Origin: Flammeovirga sp. OC4
Lineage (GTDB): Bacteria > Bacteroidota > Bacteroidia > Cytophagales > Flammeovirgaceae
Assembly: GCF_000812565.1 (NCBI RefSeq)
Contig: NZ_JTAM01000012.1
Coordinates: 62,001-126,000 of the forward strand
DNA: 64,000 bases
Direction: 5' to 3'
Positions 37,310-45,798 of this stretch are shown in pieces. The notes under the pieces were generated by a model. The model worked only from the letters and a program-made list of their open reading frames with translations. It ran no database searches and was not told the DNA's origin. The number at the start of each line of letters is the position of its first letter. Position 1 is the stretch's first letter. The translations under genes were made by a program, and so were the position numbers.

Positions 37310-38215
37310 ATGCAGTCTTATACACTGACCCACTTAAAACAACTCGAGTCGGAGGCTATCTATGTATTTAGAGAGGTAGTATCTCAGTTTGAAAGACCAG
37401 CAATGCTATTTTCTGGTGGCAAGGACTCTATTGTCATGTTGCACCTTGCAAGAAAAGCATTCTGGCCAGGAAAAGTACCTTTCCCGTTAATTCACGTAGA
37501 TACTGGACACAACTTCCCTGAGGCCATCGATTACAGAGATTGGCTGGTAGAAGAATATGACTTGGATCTTATCGTTGGGTCTGTTCAAGGATCAATTGAT
37601 AAAGGAACTGCAGTTGAAGAAACAGGGACTAACCCAAGTAGAAACGGTCTACAGGCGATTACTCTTTTAGAAACATTAGAAGAGTACAATGTAGATGCCG
37701 CTTTTGGTGGTGGTCGTAGAGACGAAGAAAAAGCGAGAGCAAAAGAGCGTTTCTTCTCTCACAGAGATGAGTTTGGACAGTGGAACCCTAAGAACCAACG
37801 TCCGGAATTATGGACGCTTTACAATGGTCGCTACAATGACTATGAGCACTTCCGTATTTTCCCTATCTCAAACTGGACAGAAATGGACGTATGGCAATAT
37901 ATCGCTCAAGAGCGAATTGCTTTACCTTCTATCTACTTTGCTCATAAAAGAAAGGTAGTCAATAGAAATGGAATTTTATTAGCTGAATCTCCATGGAATA
38001 CGCTTCTTAAAGATGAGGTATACGAAGAGAAATTGATTCGTTACCGTACTTTAGGAGACATGACTTGTACAGGTGCTGTATTGTCTGATGCAGATGATTT
38101 AGCAGGAATTATCCAAGAAGTAGCTTCTTCTAGAACTACGGAAAGAGGAAACCGTTCGGATGATAAGAGATCTGAAGCGGCGATGGAGGAAAGAAAATTA
38201 CAAGGTTATTTCTAA
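37310..38215 (+). CDS. cysD: Sulfate adenylyltransferase subunit 2
   Basis: CysD is the PAPS-reductase-like (PP-loop) subunit that adenylates sulfate with ATP, driven by the GTPase CysN. The 301 residues match E. coli CysD (302). Key parts are the PP-loop AMLFSGGKDSIVMLHLARKAF, HVDTGHNFPEAIDYRDWL, the GGRRDEEKARAKER segment and FPISNWTEMDVWQYI. I chose the ATG at 37310 because it gives the canonical N-terminus (MQSYTLTHLKQLE). Frames further upstream overlap cysC. Confidence 0.97.
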   Translation: MQSYTLTHLKQLESEAIYVFREVVSQFERPAMLFSGGKDSIVMLHLARKAFWPGKVPFPLIHVDTGHNFPEAIDYRDWLVEEYDLDLIVGSVQGSIDKGTAVEETGTNPSRNGLQAITLLETLEEYNVDAAFGGGRRDEEKARAKERFFSHRDEFGQWNPKNQRPELWTLYNGRYNDYEHFRIFPISNWTEMDVWQYIAQERIALPSIYFAHKRKVVNRNGILLAESPWNTLLKDEVYEEKLIRYRTLGDMTCTGAVLSDADDLAGIIQEVASSRTTERGNRSDDKRSEAAMEERKLQGYF

Positions 38216-38235
38216 ACTATTATTCTACTAAAACA

Positions 38236-39543
38236 ATGAGCGAAACAGTATTAAACAATCCAAGTATTAAAAGAGAAGATTCTGCTTCAGCAGTAGATCA
38301 ATCTTATATGAATATGGACTTACTTCGTTTCACTACTGCGGGTAGTGTGGATGATGGTAAGAGTACTTTAATTGGTCGTTTGATGTATGACACAAAGTCA
38401 ATCTTCGAAGATCAGTTAGAGGCAATCGAAAAATCAAGTAAAACAAGAGGTGACGAAAACGTAAACCTTGCGTTGTTGACAGACGGTTTGAAAGCAGAGA
38501 GAGAACAAGGTATCACTATTGATGTGGCTTACCGTTACTTTGCGACTCCAAAACGTAAGTTTATCATTGCGGATACTCCTGGTCATATTCAATACACAAG
38601 AAATATGGTAACGGGTGCTTCCACTGCGAACTTAGCGATCGTATTGGTGGATGCTCGTAATGGTGTGATCGAGCAAACAAGACGTCACACCTATATTGCT
38701 TCTTTATTGAAGATTAAGCACATCATTGTTGCTGTAAACAAGATGGACTTGGTGGATTACTCAGAAGAGCAATTCAATAAGATCAAGAAGGATTTCTTAG
38801 AAATGTCTTCAAAGATTGGCATTGAAGATATCCGTTTTATTCCTATTTCAGCATTGAAAGGGGATAACGTAGTGGATGACTCTGAAAGAACACCTTGGTA
38901 TACAGGTGGTGCTTTATTGAGCAACCTTGAAACTGTAGAAATCAGCAATGATCATGATTTAGAAAATGGTCGTTTCCCAATCCAAAGAGTAATTGAAGCG
39001 GAAGGTTTCAAAGGATTCGGTGGTAGAGTAGATGGTGGTATTATTAAAGTTGGAGATGAAGTAGTTGCTTTACCCTCAGGTGCTAAAACTACGATCAAGA
39101 CTATTGAAACAATGGACGGTAAGATCGAAGAAGCTTTCCCTCCAATGTCAGTAGTTGTGACTCTAAATGACGATTTAGATCTTTCGAGAGGTGAATTGTT
39201 AGCAAAGACTGATGCTCAACCAGAAAGTGCGACTGAGTTTACAGCTACTTTATGCTGGATGAACAAGAATGCATTATCTGTAGGAAATAAATACATTTTA
39301 AGACATACTTCCAATGAAGTCACTGCAGAAGTTGTATCAATTGATGACAAATTAGACATCAATACAATGGAAAGCGTAAACGATGTAGAAGATCTTAAGA
39401 TGAACGAAATTGGTAAAGTAACAATCAAGACTTCTTCACCAGTAATGATTGATGCTTATACTAAGAATAGGGCTACGGGAAGTTTGATTCTGATTGATGA
39501 AGAATCAAATGAAACAGTAGCGGCAGGGATGATCACTGCATAA
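38236..39543 (+). CDS. cysN: Sulfate adenylyltransferase subunit 1 (GTPase)
   Basis: CysN couples GTP hydrolysis to sulfate adenylation by CysD. The 435-residue translation-factor-like GTPase has G1 AGSVDDGKSTLIGRLMYD, the switch segment AEREQGITIDVAYRYF, G3 DTPGHIQYTRNM and G4 NKMDLVD. Beta-barrel domains II and III follow. Length shows no C-terminal kinase domain, consistent with a separate cysC. It is the last gene of the operon, and a terminator follows 10 bp past the stop. No cysH or sulfite reductase gene follows in the window. Confidence 0.96.
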   Translation: MSETVLNNPSIKREDSASAVDQSYMNMDLLRFTTAGSVDDGKSTLIGRLMYDTKSIFEDQLEAIEKSSKTRGDENVNLALLTDGLKAEREQGITIDVAYRYFATPKRKFIIADTPGHIQYTRNMVTGASTANLAIVLVDARNGVIEQTRRHTYIASLLKIKHIIVAVNKMDLVDYSEEQFNKIKKDFLEMSSKIGIEDIRFIPISALKGDNVVDDSERTPWYTGGALLSNLETVEISNDHDLENGRFPIQRVIEAEGFKGFGGRVDGGIIKVGDEVVALPSGAKTTIKTIETMDGKIEEAFPPMSVVVTLNDDLDLSRGELLAKTDAQPESATEFTATLCWMNKNALSVGNKYILRHTSNEVTAEVVSIDDKLDINTMESVNDVEDLKMNEIGKVTIKTSSPVMIDAYTKNRATGSLILIDEESNETVAAGMITA

Positions 39544-39552
39544 AACAATAAA

Positions 39553-39590
39553 AAAGCGGAACCTCAAAAATTGAAGTTCCGCTTTATTTT
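39553..39590 (+). terminator. Terminator of cysCDN
   Basis: AAAGCGGAAC / GTTCCGCTTT is a perfect 10-bp stem followed by a T-rich tail, starting 10 bp after the cysN stop. Confidence 0.87.
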
Positions 39591-39653
39591 TACTATCTGA
39601 ATTTACTCTTAGATTTTCAATAAGAGCTTTTTAATTTAATCAGAAAAAGAGAG

Positions 39654-39679
39654 AAAACACCCCCACACGGAAGTGTTTT
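39654..39679 (-). terminator. Probable terminator of nirBD
   Basis: AAAACAC / GTGTTTT is a 7-bp stem 19 bp beyond the nirD stop. A T-rich, interrupted tail (TCTCTCTTTTT) follows on the minus strand. Confidence 0.55.
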
Positions 39680-39697
39680 CAATTATTTACTTTTCAC

Positions 39698-40072
39698 CTA
39701 TTTTTCCTCTACAAGACCTACGAATACGGTATCATCTTCTATCTTTATCGGAAATGTAGTGATAGAATCCTCGCATCCGTTCAGGTTTTCACCTGTCTCC
39801 AGAGAAAAAGTCTTTTTGTGATAAGGGCATGCCACTTTAGGTGTTTGCTCCTCACCTTGCGTACCGATGATACCTCTTGCAAGGATCATCTGCTTTTTGT
39901 GAGGGCATAAATTTTGTGTAGCGAACCATTTATTAATGGTAGTGAAGTTGAAAACGGCTATTTGTTGATCTTTATAAAGTATAGATGAACCTCCGTCTTC
40001 TGGAAAGTCACTTACATGTCCTGCTTTGACCCATGTAGTAACCTGATCTAATGTATTATGTTCGAATGTCAT
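39698..40072 (-). CDS. nirD: Nitrite reductase (NADH) small subunit
   Basis: This is a Rieske-like small subunit of the assimilatory or detoxifying nitrite reductase, with 124 residues. Both cluster-ligand motifs are kept: C-P-H in NLCPHKKQ and C-P-Y-H-K in ACPYHKKTFSLETGENL. It may therefore hold a [2Fe-2S] cluster, whereas some NirD proteins have lost the cysteines. I chose the ATG at 40072 over a TTG three codons upstream. It lies 80 bp after nirB on the same strand and is probably co-transcribed. Confidence 0.93.
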   Translation of the reverse strand: MTFEHNTLDQVTTWVKAGHVSDFPEDGGSSILYKDQQIAVFNFTTINKWFATQNLCPHKKQMILARGIIGTQGEEQTPKVACPYHKKTFSLETGENLNGCEDSITTFPIKIEDDTVFVGLVEEK

Positions 40073-40152
40073 AGTAATCAATTTTTAAGGAATGGGAAAT
40101 AGAAGTGCAGTATTTCAAAGAATAATGCACTTCTTTTGTTTTGTCAACTTAC

Positions 40153-42642
40153 TTACCAAGCAACTGGGAAACGTTGACCTCTTTCTCTCTTGAATTTTTG
40201 CGTTGGATCATGAGAATCATCGTTACTGAAGTGAGTAAATCTCTTTCTCATTTCAGGATCATTGATTGCTGCTTTCCACTCGCAAGTGTAATGAGCAATT
40301 AAGATCTTCATGTCATTTTCCAATTGTTCGCCGATTCCAAGAGAGTCCTCACAAATTACTTGTTTCAAGTAATCGATGCCACCCTCTAATTTCTCTTGCC
40401 AAGGAGCCGTTCTTTGTAATGGCTCAGCCGTTTTGATGTAGAACATTAAGTATCTATCTAAGTACTTAATTACTGTTTCCTTATCAATATCACCTGCTAA
40501 TAGCACAGCGTGCTTAGGATTAGCACCGCCGTTACCACCAACGTACAAGTTCCATCCTTTCTCCGTAGCGATAATACCAAAGTCTTTACCTCTAGCTTCA
40601 GCACATTCACGGATACAACCAGAAACACCACCTTTCAATTTGTGTGGAGATCTTAAACCTTTGTATCTGTTTTCCACTTCAATAGCAAAACCTACTGAAT
40701 CGTGAAGACCGAATCTACACCATGTACTACCTACACAACTCTTTACAGTACGAAGTGATTTACCATAAGCATGACCACTTTCGAAACCTGCATCTACTAA
40801 TCTTTCCCAGATTAATGGAAGGTCGTTTAGGCGAGCACCGAATAAGTCAATTCTTTGACCACCAGTGATTTTAGTATATAAATCAAACTCTTTTGCAACT
40901 TCACCAATAACAATCAACTTGTCTGGAGTGATCTCACCACCTGGAATACGAGGTACTACAGAGTAAGAACCACCTTTTTGGATATTTGCTAAGAATCTGT
41001 CGTTTGTATCTTGAATTGTTGACTCTTTTAAGATCAAGTCGTTCCAAATACTTGCTAGAAGTGAACCTACTAATGGCTTACAGGTTTCACAACCTCCACC
41101 ACTACCATACTTCTCTAGTAGCTCAGTATAAGATTTGATTTCATTTACTTTGATCAAATCAAACATCTCTTGACGAGTGTAAGGGAAGTGTTCACAAATT
41201 TCTTTACGAACTACAGTACCCATTGAAGCAAGAGTATCTTCAAGGATGTTGTTGACCATTGGTAAACAACCACCACAGCCAGTACCTGCTTTTGTTGCCG
41301 CTTTGATACCGTTGATGTCTGTTACGCCATCGTCTTTGATACTACAGCAGATGTCGCCTTTTGATACGTTTTCACAAGAACAAACTTGAGCTGTATCAGG
41401 AAGAGCATCAACACCCATTCCAGCACCACCTTCTTCACCTGAAGATTTGATGATTAAATCTTGTGGATGTGGAGGTAAAGCCATTTCATTGATAAACATC
41501 TGGTGAAGCATGTTGTAATCATCAGCATCACCGATTAGAATACCACCTAATAGCTTTTTACCTTCTAAATCAACATTGATTCGCTTGTAGATACCGTTTT
41601 TCTTATCATTGATTGAGATTGGATAATGTGGGATATTATCACAGAACGGATCACCAAAGCTCGCTACATCTACACCAATTAATTTTAATTTGGTAGACAT
41701 ATCACATCCAGTAAATGTATATTCTTTATTATCGTTGGCTATTTGCTCAGCTACAACCTCTGCCATGTCGTAGCCAGGAGCAACTAACCCATAAATCATA
41801 TTTTCATAAGAAGCACATTCTCCTACAGCAAAAATCTTCTCATCTGAAGTTTGCATTAAAGAGTTTACAACGAAACCGCCTCTTTCGGCAACTTCTAAAC
41901 CAGCTTCTTTTCCTAATTCATCTCTTGGTCTAATACCCGCAGAGATAATTAGCATATCAACATCTAAAGAAGTTCCATCAGAGAATGCCATTCCCGTCAT
42001 TTCTTCTTCTCCTTCAATATTACTTGTCGCCTTACCTAATAAAATATCGATACCTAAATCTTCCATTTTATTTTTCAGTAAAAGACCACCTTCTTCGTCA
42101 ATTTGTCTTGGCATTAAGCGAGGAGCAAATTCTACAACTGAAGTTTTTAAGTTCATGTCAATTGCTGCTTTCGCTGCTTCCAAACCTAAAAGACCTCCAC
42201 CAAGAACGGCAGCAGATGATGCTTTTTTACCATAAGCCATCATCATTTCCAAGTCCTCAATAGTTCTATAAACAAAAACGCCTTTTTTCTCAACACCTTT
42301 AATAGGAGGAACGAAAGCTGAACTACCTGTTGCTAATACTAAGTAATCATATTCATACTTTGAATTAGTATGTGTAGTCACGTATTGTTCTTCTCTATTG
42401 ATCTGAGATACTTTTTCGCTAGTGATTAGATTGATACCATTTCCGTCGTACCAATCCTTAGGTGCCATAGTAAGTTTGTCTGCATTTTCGTCCTCGAAAT
42501 AAGCACTTAAATGTACCCTGTCGTATGCCGGACGAGGTTCTTCGCCTATGACAGTAATTGATGCGGATGAATTTTTCTCAACAAGCTTTTCACATAGCTT
42601 ATAACTAACCATACCGTTTCCTACAATAACTATTCTTGCCAT
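40153..42642 (-). CDS. nirB: Nitrite reductase (NADH) large subunit
   Basis: NirB reduces nitrite to ammonium with NADH through FAD, iron-sulfur clusters and siroheme in the cytoplasm. The 829 residues contain, in order: an FAD/NAD-binding oxidoreductase domain (1-410; IVIVGNGMVSYKLCEKL, VLGGGLLGLEAAKAA); a BFD-like [2Fe-2S] domain (about 420-475; CSCENVSKGDICCSI...GTGCGGCLP); and ferredoxin-like and siroheme/4Fe-4S domains, with cluster cysteines in SCVGSTWCRFG and GGVSGCIRECAEARGKDFG. Length and order match NasD/NirB. A strong Bacteroidota-type promoter lies 30-60 bp upstream, mirrored by one at cobA. Confidence 0.96.
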   Translation of the reverse strand: MARIVIVGNGMVSYKLCEKLVEKNSSASITVIGEEPRPAYDRVHLSAYFEDENADKLTMAPKDWYDGNGINLITSEKVSQINREEQYVTTHTNSKYEYDYLVLATGSSAFVPPIKGVEKKGVFVYRTIEDLEMMMAYGKKASSAAVLGGGLLGLEAAKAAIDMNLKTSVVEFAPRLMPRQIDEEGGLLLKNKMEDLGIDILLGKATSNIEGEEEMTGMAFSDGTSLDVDMLIISAGIRPRDELGKEAGLEVAERGGFVVNSLMQTSDEKIFAVGECASYENMIYGLVAPGYDMAEVVAEQIANDNKEYTFTGCDMSTKLKLIGVDVASFGDPFCDNIPHYPISINDKKNGIYKRINVDLEGKKLLGGILIGDADDYNMLHQMFINEMALPPHPQDLIIKSSGEEGGAGMGVDALPDTAQVCSCENVSKGDICCSIKDDGVTDINGIKAATKAGTGCGGCLPMVNNILEDTLASMGTVVRKEICEHFPYTRQEMFDLIKVNEIKSYTELLEKYGSGGGCETCKPLVGSLLASIWNDLILKESTIQDTNDRFLANIQKGGSYSVVPRIPGGEITPDKLIVIGEVAKEFDLYTKITGGQRIDLFGARLNDLPLIWERLVDAGFESGHAYGKSLRTVKSCVGSTWCRFGLHDSVGFAIEVENRYKGLRSPHKLKGGVSGCIRECAEARGKDFGIIATEKGWNLYVGGNGGANPKHAVLLAGDIDKETVIKYLDRYLMFYIKTAEPLQRTAPWQEKLEGGIDYLKQVICEDSLGIGEQLENDMKILIAHYTCEWKAAINDPEMRKRFTHFSNDDSHDPTQKFKRERGQRFPVAW

Positions 42643-42671
42643 AATTGATTCTGTTTAATATTGATTTTAAG

Positions 42672-42701
42672 TAAAACTACGTATAAATACTGAAAAATCA
42701 A
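42672..42701 (-). promoter_or_regulatory. nirB promoter
   Basis: On the minus strand, TTG (42701-42699), a 19-nt spacer and TAGTTTTA (42679-42672) fit the Bacteroidota TTG/TAnnTTTG pattern with one mismatch. The sequence TATTTATACGTAGTTTT here nearly equals that in the cobA promoter. It also sits at about the same distance from the start codon. Confidence 0.65.
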
Positions 42702-43061
42702 TATTACTTACTTAAAAAATTAATTTTAGGGTGAAAAAAGTCATTGTTTAGATTGATTCTAAGTATTTTTAGAGGGTTAATACGTATTTTTGATCTTGTG
42801 TTTCACTTGATTTTAGAGTTGAAATTTCCTTTTCCATTAATAAGGTATAAACTCTAAGTAAAATTACGATAAACAATAATGTTGAGCAATACCGTAATTT
42901 TGCTTTTATTTAAAGAAATATAATTTTATTGTTTAATAAATGTGTCTGGTCATTGTTATATTTTAAGTTATTATTTAAATATACAATTATATAAGAGTCT
43001 TACTTTTTACCTAGAAAATGAGTATAAGTTAGGTGGGTTACTTAAAAATTACGTAAAAATG

Positions 43062-43092
43062 TTGTAAAATTAAGTATATATACGTAGTTTTG
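43062..43092 (+). promoter_or_regulatory. cobA promoter
   Basis: TTG (43062-43064), a 20-nt spacer and TAGTTTTG (43085-43092) form a full match to the Bacteroidota TTG/TAnnTTTG consensus. The box ends 28 bp before the cobA ATG. The spacer carries TATATATACG, shared with the nirB promoter. Confidence 0.72.
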
Positions 43093-43120
43093 TTAAACAA
43101 TTCACCTAAACACTAGAATT

Positions 43121-43873
43121 ATGACACCATCTTTTTACTTAATCGGAGCAGGTCCTGGAGACGTAGAACTACTTACTTTAAAAGCAGTACGTATTTTAAA
43201 AGAAAGTAAAGTAGTATTGTATGATGCATTGGTATCAGAAGATATCTTAGCACTTATTCCTGATCACGTAGATAAGGTTTACGTTGGCAAAAGGGCTGGT
43301 GCACATCACCTTAAACAGGAAGAAACAAATGAACTGATTGTTGAGAAAGCATTTGAATATGGTTCTGTAACAAGACTTAAAGGTGGCGATTCTTTTGTGT
43401 TTGGTAGAGGTCAAGAAGAAATTGAACACGCACAACAATTCGGAATTGAATGTGAAGTAGTCCCTGGTATTTCTTCTTCATTGGCTGCACCTACATTAGC
43501 AGGTATTCCTGTTACGAAAAGAGGAATCAACGAAAGCTTTTGGGTGGTAACAGCGACAACTTGTTCAGGTGGACTATCAAAAGACCTGACACATGCAGCA
43601 TCTTCTTCTGCAACTATTGTGATTTTAATGGGTGTAGGGAAGTTGGAATTGATCTCACAGTTATTCTCAATGTATCGTAATGAAGATGAGCCTATTGCTT
43701 TGGTACAAGATGCTTCATTGCCAACACAAAAAATTGTGACAGGTACATTAGGTGATATTGTAGAGAAAGCTAATGAAAAAGGAGTAAGACCTCCTGCGGT
43801 AATCGTTATAGGTGAGGTAGTGAAGTTGGCAGAAAAACAATCATTAGTTTCAATGGTAAAGAACTCTATATAA
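43121..43873 (+). CDS. cobA: Uroporphyrinogen-III C-methyltransferase
   Basis: This enzyme methylates uroporphyrinogen III twice with SAM to give precorrin-2, the precursor of siroheme. The 250-residue protein has the SUMT signatures LIGAGPGDVELLTLKAVRIL, VTRLKGGDSFVFGRGQEE, VVPGISSSLAAPTLAGIPVTKRG and the SAM-loop ATIVILMGVGKLE. It lacks the CysG N-terminal dehydrogenase/chelatase half, so those steps must be encoded elsewhere. The divergent position and matched promoter with nirB point to siroheme supply for nitrite reductase, and perhaps for a sulfite reductase elsewhere. Confidence 0.95.
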   Translation: MTPSFYLIGAGPGDVELLTLKAVRILKESKVVLYDALVSEDILALIPDHVDKVYVGKRAGAHHLKQEETNELIVEKAFEYGSVTRLKGGDSFVFGRGQEEIEHAQQFGIECEVVPGISSSLAAPTLAGIPVTKRGINESFWVVTATTCSGGLSKDLTHAASSSATIVILMGVGKLELISQLFSMYRNEDEPIALVQDASLPTQKIVTGTLGDIVEKANEKGVRPPAVIVIGEVVKLAEKQSLVSMVKNSI

Positions 43874-43934
43874 CTCTATTTAATAATGTGTTTAAAATAA
43901 TATTCTATTTCTCTGGCAAAAAGAACTAGAACAG

Positions 43935-43967
43935 AAAAAGCTCCAATATTTGGGGCTTTTTTTATTT
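43935..43967 (+). terminator. Terminator of cobA
   Basis: AAAAAGCTCC / GGGGCTTTTT forms a stem with one G-T pair, followed by further T. It lies about 60 bp after cobA. Confidence 0.8.
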
Positions 43968-44064
43968 TCAGTTGAATGTTAAACAATGTTCACGATGAAT
44001 AGTTTTATTTCATTGACTTGGAAATTACATTTGCATAAATGTTTAATAACCAACAAAAACTATT

Positions 44065-44472
44065 ATGAACCTAAAACAGATTTATTTAGCGTTTTTTTCA
44101 ATCACATTGTCAATCATTGCTTTAATGTATGGAGTACAGCCTAATTGGTTTGCTGTAATGTTCTTAGAAAATGCGAGTCTCACAACGAATGCATCTCACG
44201 TCTTGAGAGCAGTAAGTGGTCTATACTTGTCCTTATTGACTTTCTTTGTATATGGAATTGTTAATCCAAAATATACGGATACAGCAATTGTTATTACGGC
44301 GATCTTTTGTCTAGGATTAGCAATGGGTAGGACGATAAGCATTCTCTTTGATGGTTTACCTTCCCCAATTTTACTGGTTTATGTAGGGATGGAATATGCA
44401 ATAATTCCGATAGCTTATTTTTTATTGAAGAAAGATAAGCTACATCAAAAATTGAAGTTTGAAAATATATAA
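44065..44472 (+). CDS. DUF4345 family membrane protein
   Basis: This is a small inner-membrane protein of 135 residues with four predicted helices (about 4-22, 46-66, 75-93, 105-125). The pattern ASHVLRAVSGLYLSLLTFFVYG and LGLAMGRTISILFDGLPSP fits the DUF4345 family. Function is unknown. It is flanked by its own terminator and by the cobA terminator, so it is monocistronic. Confidence 0.8.
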   Translation: MNLKQIYLAFFSITLSIIALMYGVQPNWFAVMFLENASLTTNASHVLRAVSGLYLSLLTFFVYGIVNPKYTDTAIVITAIFCLGLAMGRTISILFDGLPSPILLVYVGMEYAIIPIAYFLLKKDKLHQKLKFENI

Positions 44473-44486
44473 TTCATTATATTAAT

Positions 44487-44529
44487 AAGGTTGAAAGGAA
44501 AATAGAGGTTTTACTTTCAACCTTTTTTT
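44487..44529 (+). terminator. Terminator of the DUF4345 gene
   Basis: AAGGTTGAAAG / CTTTCAACCTT is a perfect 11-bp stem followed by a T run, 14 bp after the stop. Confidence 0.86.
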
Positions 44530-44576
44530 GTGTTTTGTAATTTTAGATTATCAAAAAATAACTAACCGACTATTAC

Positions 44577-45122
44577 ATGAGAAAGCATATTTTCATTTTT
44601 ACTTTTCTACTCTTGATTTTAAATGCTTGTAATGATCCTGATGTGGACCCAAGTGCTTTTCAAGAGATTTTTTTGAGACAGGAAAATATTAATATTGACC
44701 TTCCTGATGTCACTAACGAAACCATTGATGTACAGGTATTACTGAATGCTAGACCTAACGCAGAGCGACTAATTTTAGTGTTGAAAGGTAAAGGTGTAGT
44801 AAACGGTGCGATGCAAGATTTGATGGTGGAAGTGAATGCTCAGATTTCTAACTTATTTTTAAATCCAGATTTTTCTTATTCATTTATTATTGAAGAGTCT
44901 ACCCCAATTATCACGTTGGTGAATTGTGATAGCAACAACCCTTTTTCTGATATTGAAGAATTGACCTCCATTATTGAAAGTGTGGATACTTTTAAATGGG
45001 ATCAGGAAAATCAGCAATATTACATGGATTTAAGTGATTTGAATGAAATTCTTCCAGCTCTTCAATTACCTTCTCAAACGATATATCAATCAAAAGGTAT
45101 ATTAGAAAGAGGTTGTAATTAG
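44577..45122 (+). CDS. Lipoprotein of unknown function
   Basis: This 181-residue protein has a lipoprotein signal ending LNAC (anchor Cys18), followed by NDPDVDPSAF, an acidic start consistent with retention or export signals in Bacteroidota. The rest is a mixed strand/helix domain with no motif I recognise (VQVLLNARPNAERLILVLKGKGV; two further cysteines, C132 region and the penultimate residue). The penultimate cysteine (RGCN) could pair with the one in VNCDSNN. No informative neighbour: it converges with the methyltransferase gene 37 bp away. Confidence 0.7.
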   Translation: MRKHIFIFTFLLLILNACNDPDVDPSAFQEIFLRQENINIDLPDVTNETIDVQVLLNARPNAERLILVLKGKGVVNGAMQDLMVEVNAQISNLFLNPDFSYSFIIEESTPIITLVNCDSNNPFSDIEELTSIIESVDTFKWDQENQQYYMDLSDLNEILPALQLPSQTIYQSKGILERGCN

Positions 45123-45159
45123 GGGAAGTGAAAATGTAACTTTAATATATTTTAGGTAT

Positions 45160-45798
45160 CTACATTTTTCGTTTTTTAAAAATACTACTAAACATCATGT
45201 GCATATAGGCATATTTTTTACTTTCTGCTTGAAAAAAGCGACTCTCGTGAATCAGTGTATGGTAATTGAAGAGTTTCGTATTTTGGAGGTTTACAGTAAT
45301 TCTAAAAAATGAAACCATACTAAAATGAATTAATTTATGCAGAGACCTTAACGGGAAGCGTTCATGAATTCTGAAGTCGGTAACAATCCATTTTCCACCG
45401 TCATTAAGTAAAGAATAGATAAATGGAATAAAAGTTTGAAACTGCTTTTCATTCAACAAGTCCACAAAGAAATTGGTAATGATTAGGTCAAATCGACCAT
45501 ATTCTTTTGCATTCTCATAAGAAGTGTTGATGAATTTTACAGGAGTTTTTATTCTGATTTTCTTAGCTAGAGCTGTCATTTTAGGTGATTTTTCGATGTA
45601 AATAACCTCTGAAGCAATACCTAATTCATCAATTTTTTTTAGAATTTTTCCAGATCCTCCACCGATGATCAATACTCTACTTTTCTTTTTTATTTTAGGA
45701 AGGTGTTTTAACTGAATTTCTTGAATTGCTTTGCCAAAAACAATGGCCGCAATAAAGTCATAAAACTTTGCTATATAGTCGAATTGATCTTTGTTCAT
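45160..45798 (-). CDS. Class I SAM-dependent methyltransferase
   Basis: This 212-residue methyltransferase has motif I VLIIGGGSGKILKKI, the acidic loop VIYIEKSPKMTALAKK and motif IV FDLIITNFFVDLL. The C-terminus is basic (KYAYMHMMFSSIFKKRKM) and may touch the membrane. I chose the ATG at 45798 because it overlaps the stop of the UbiA-like gene (TAATG), which implies translational coupling. The pairing suggests that it modifies a membrane or isoprenoid compound made by that partner. The substrate is unknown, and I do not assign it to the menaquinone pathway without further evidence. Confidence 0.82.
   Translation of the reverse strand: MNKDQFDYIAKFYDFIAAIVFGKAIQEIQLKHLPKIKKKSRVLIIGGGSGKILKKIDELGIASEVIYIEKSPKMTALAKKIRIKTPVKFINTSYENAKEYGRFDLIITNFFVDLLNEKQFQTFIPFIYSLLNDGGKWIVTDFRIHERFPLRSLHKLIHFSMVSFFRITVNLQNTKLFNYHTLIHESRFFQAESKKYAYMHMMFSSIFKKRKM

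Larger units (their letters stand above)
42643..43120. other. Divergent nirB-cobA control region
   Basis: This 478-bp AT-rich region has a mirrored promoter at each end (listed separately). TACGTA or TTACGTAA-like boxes recur: at 42678-42683, near 42772 (AATACGTATT), at 43050 (ATTACGTAAA) and at 43081-43086. They could bind a shared regulator of nitrite metabolism. I see no ORF or RNA gene. Confidence 0.45.
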
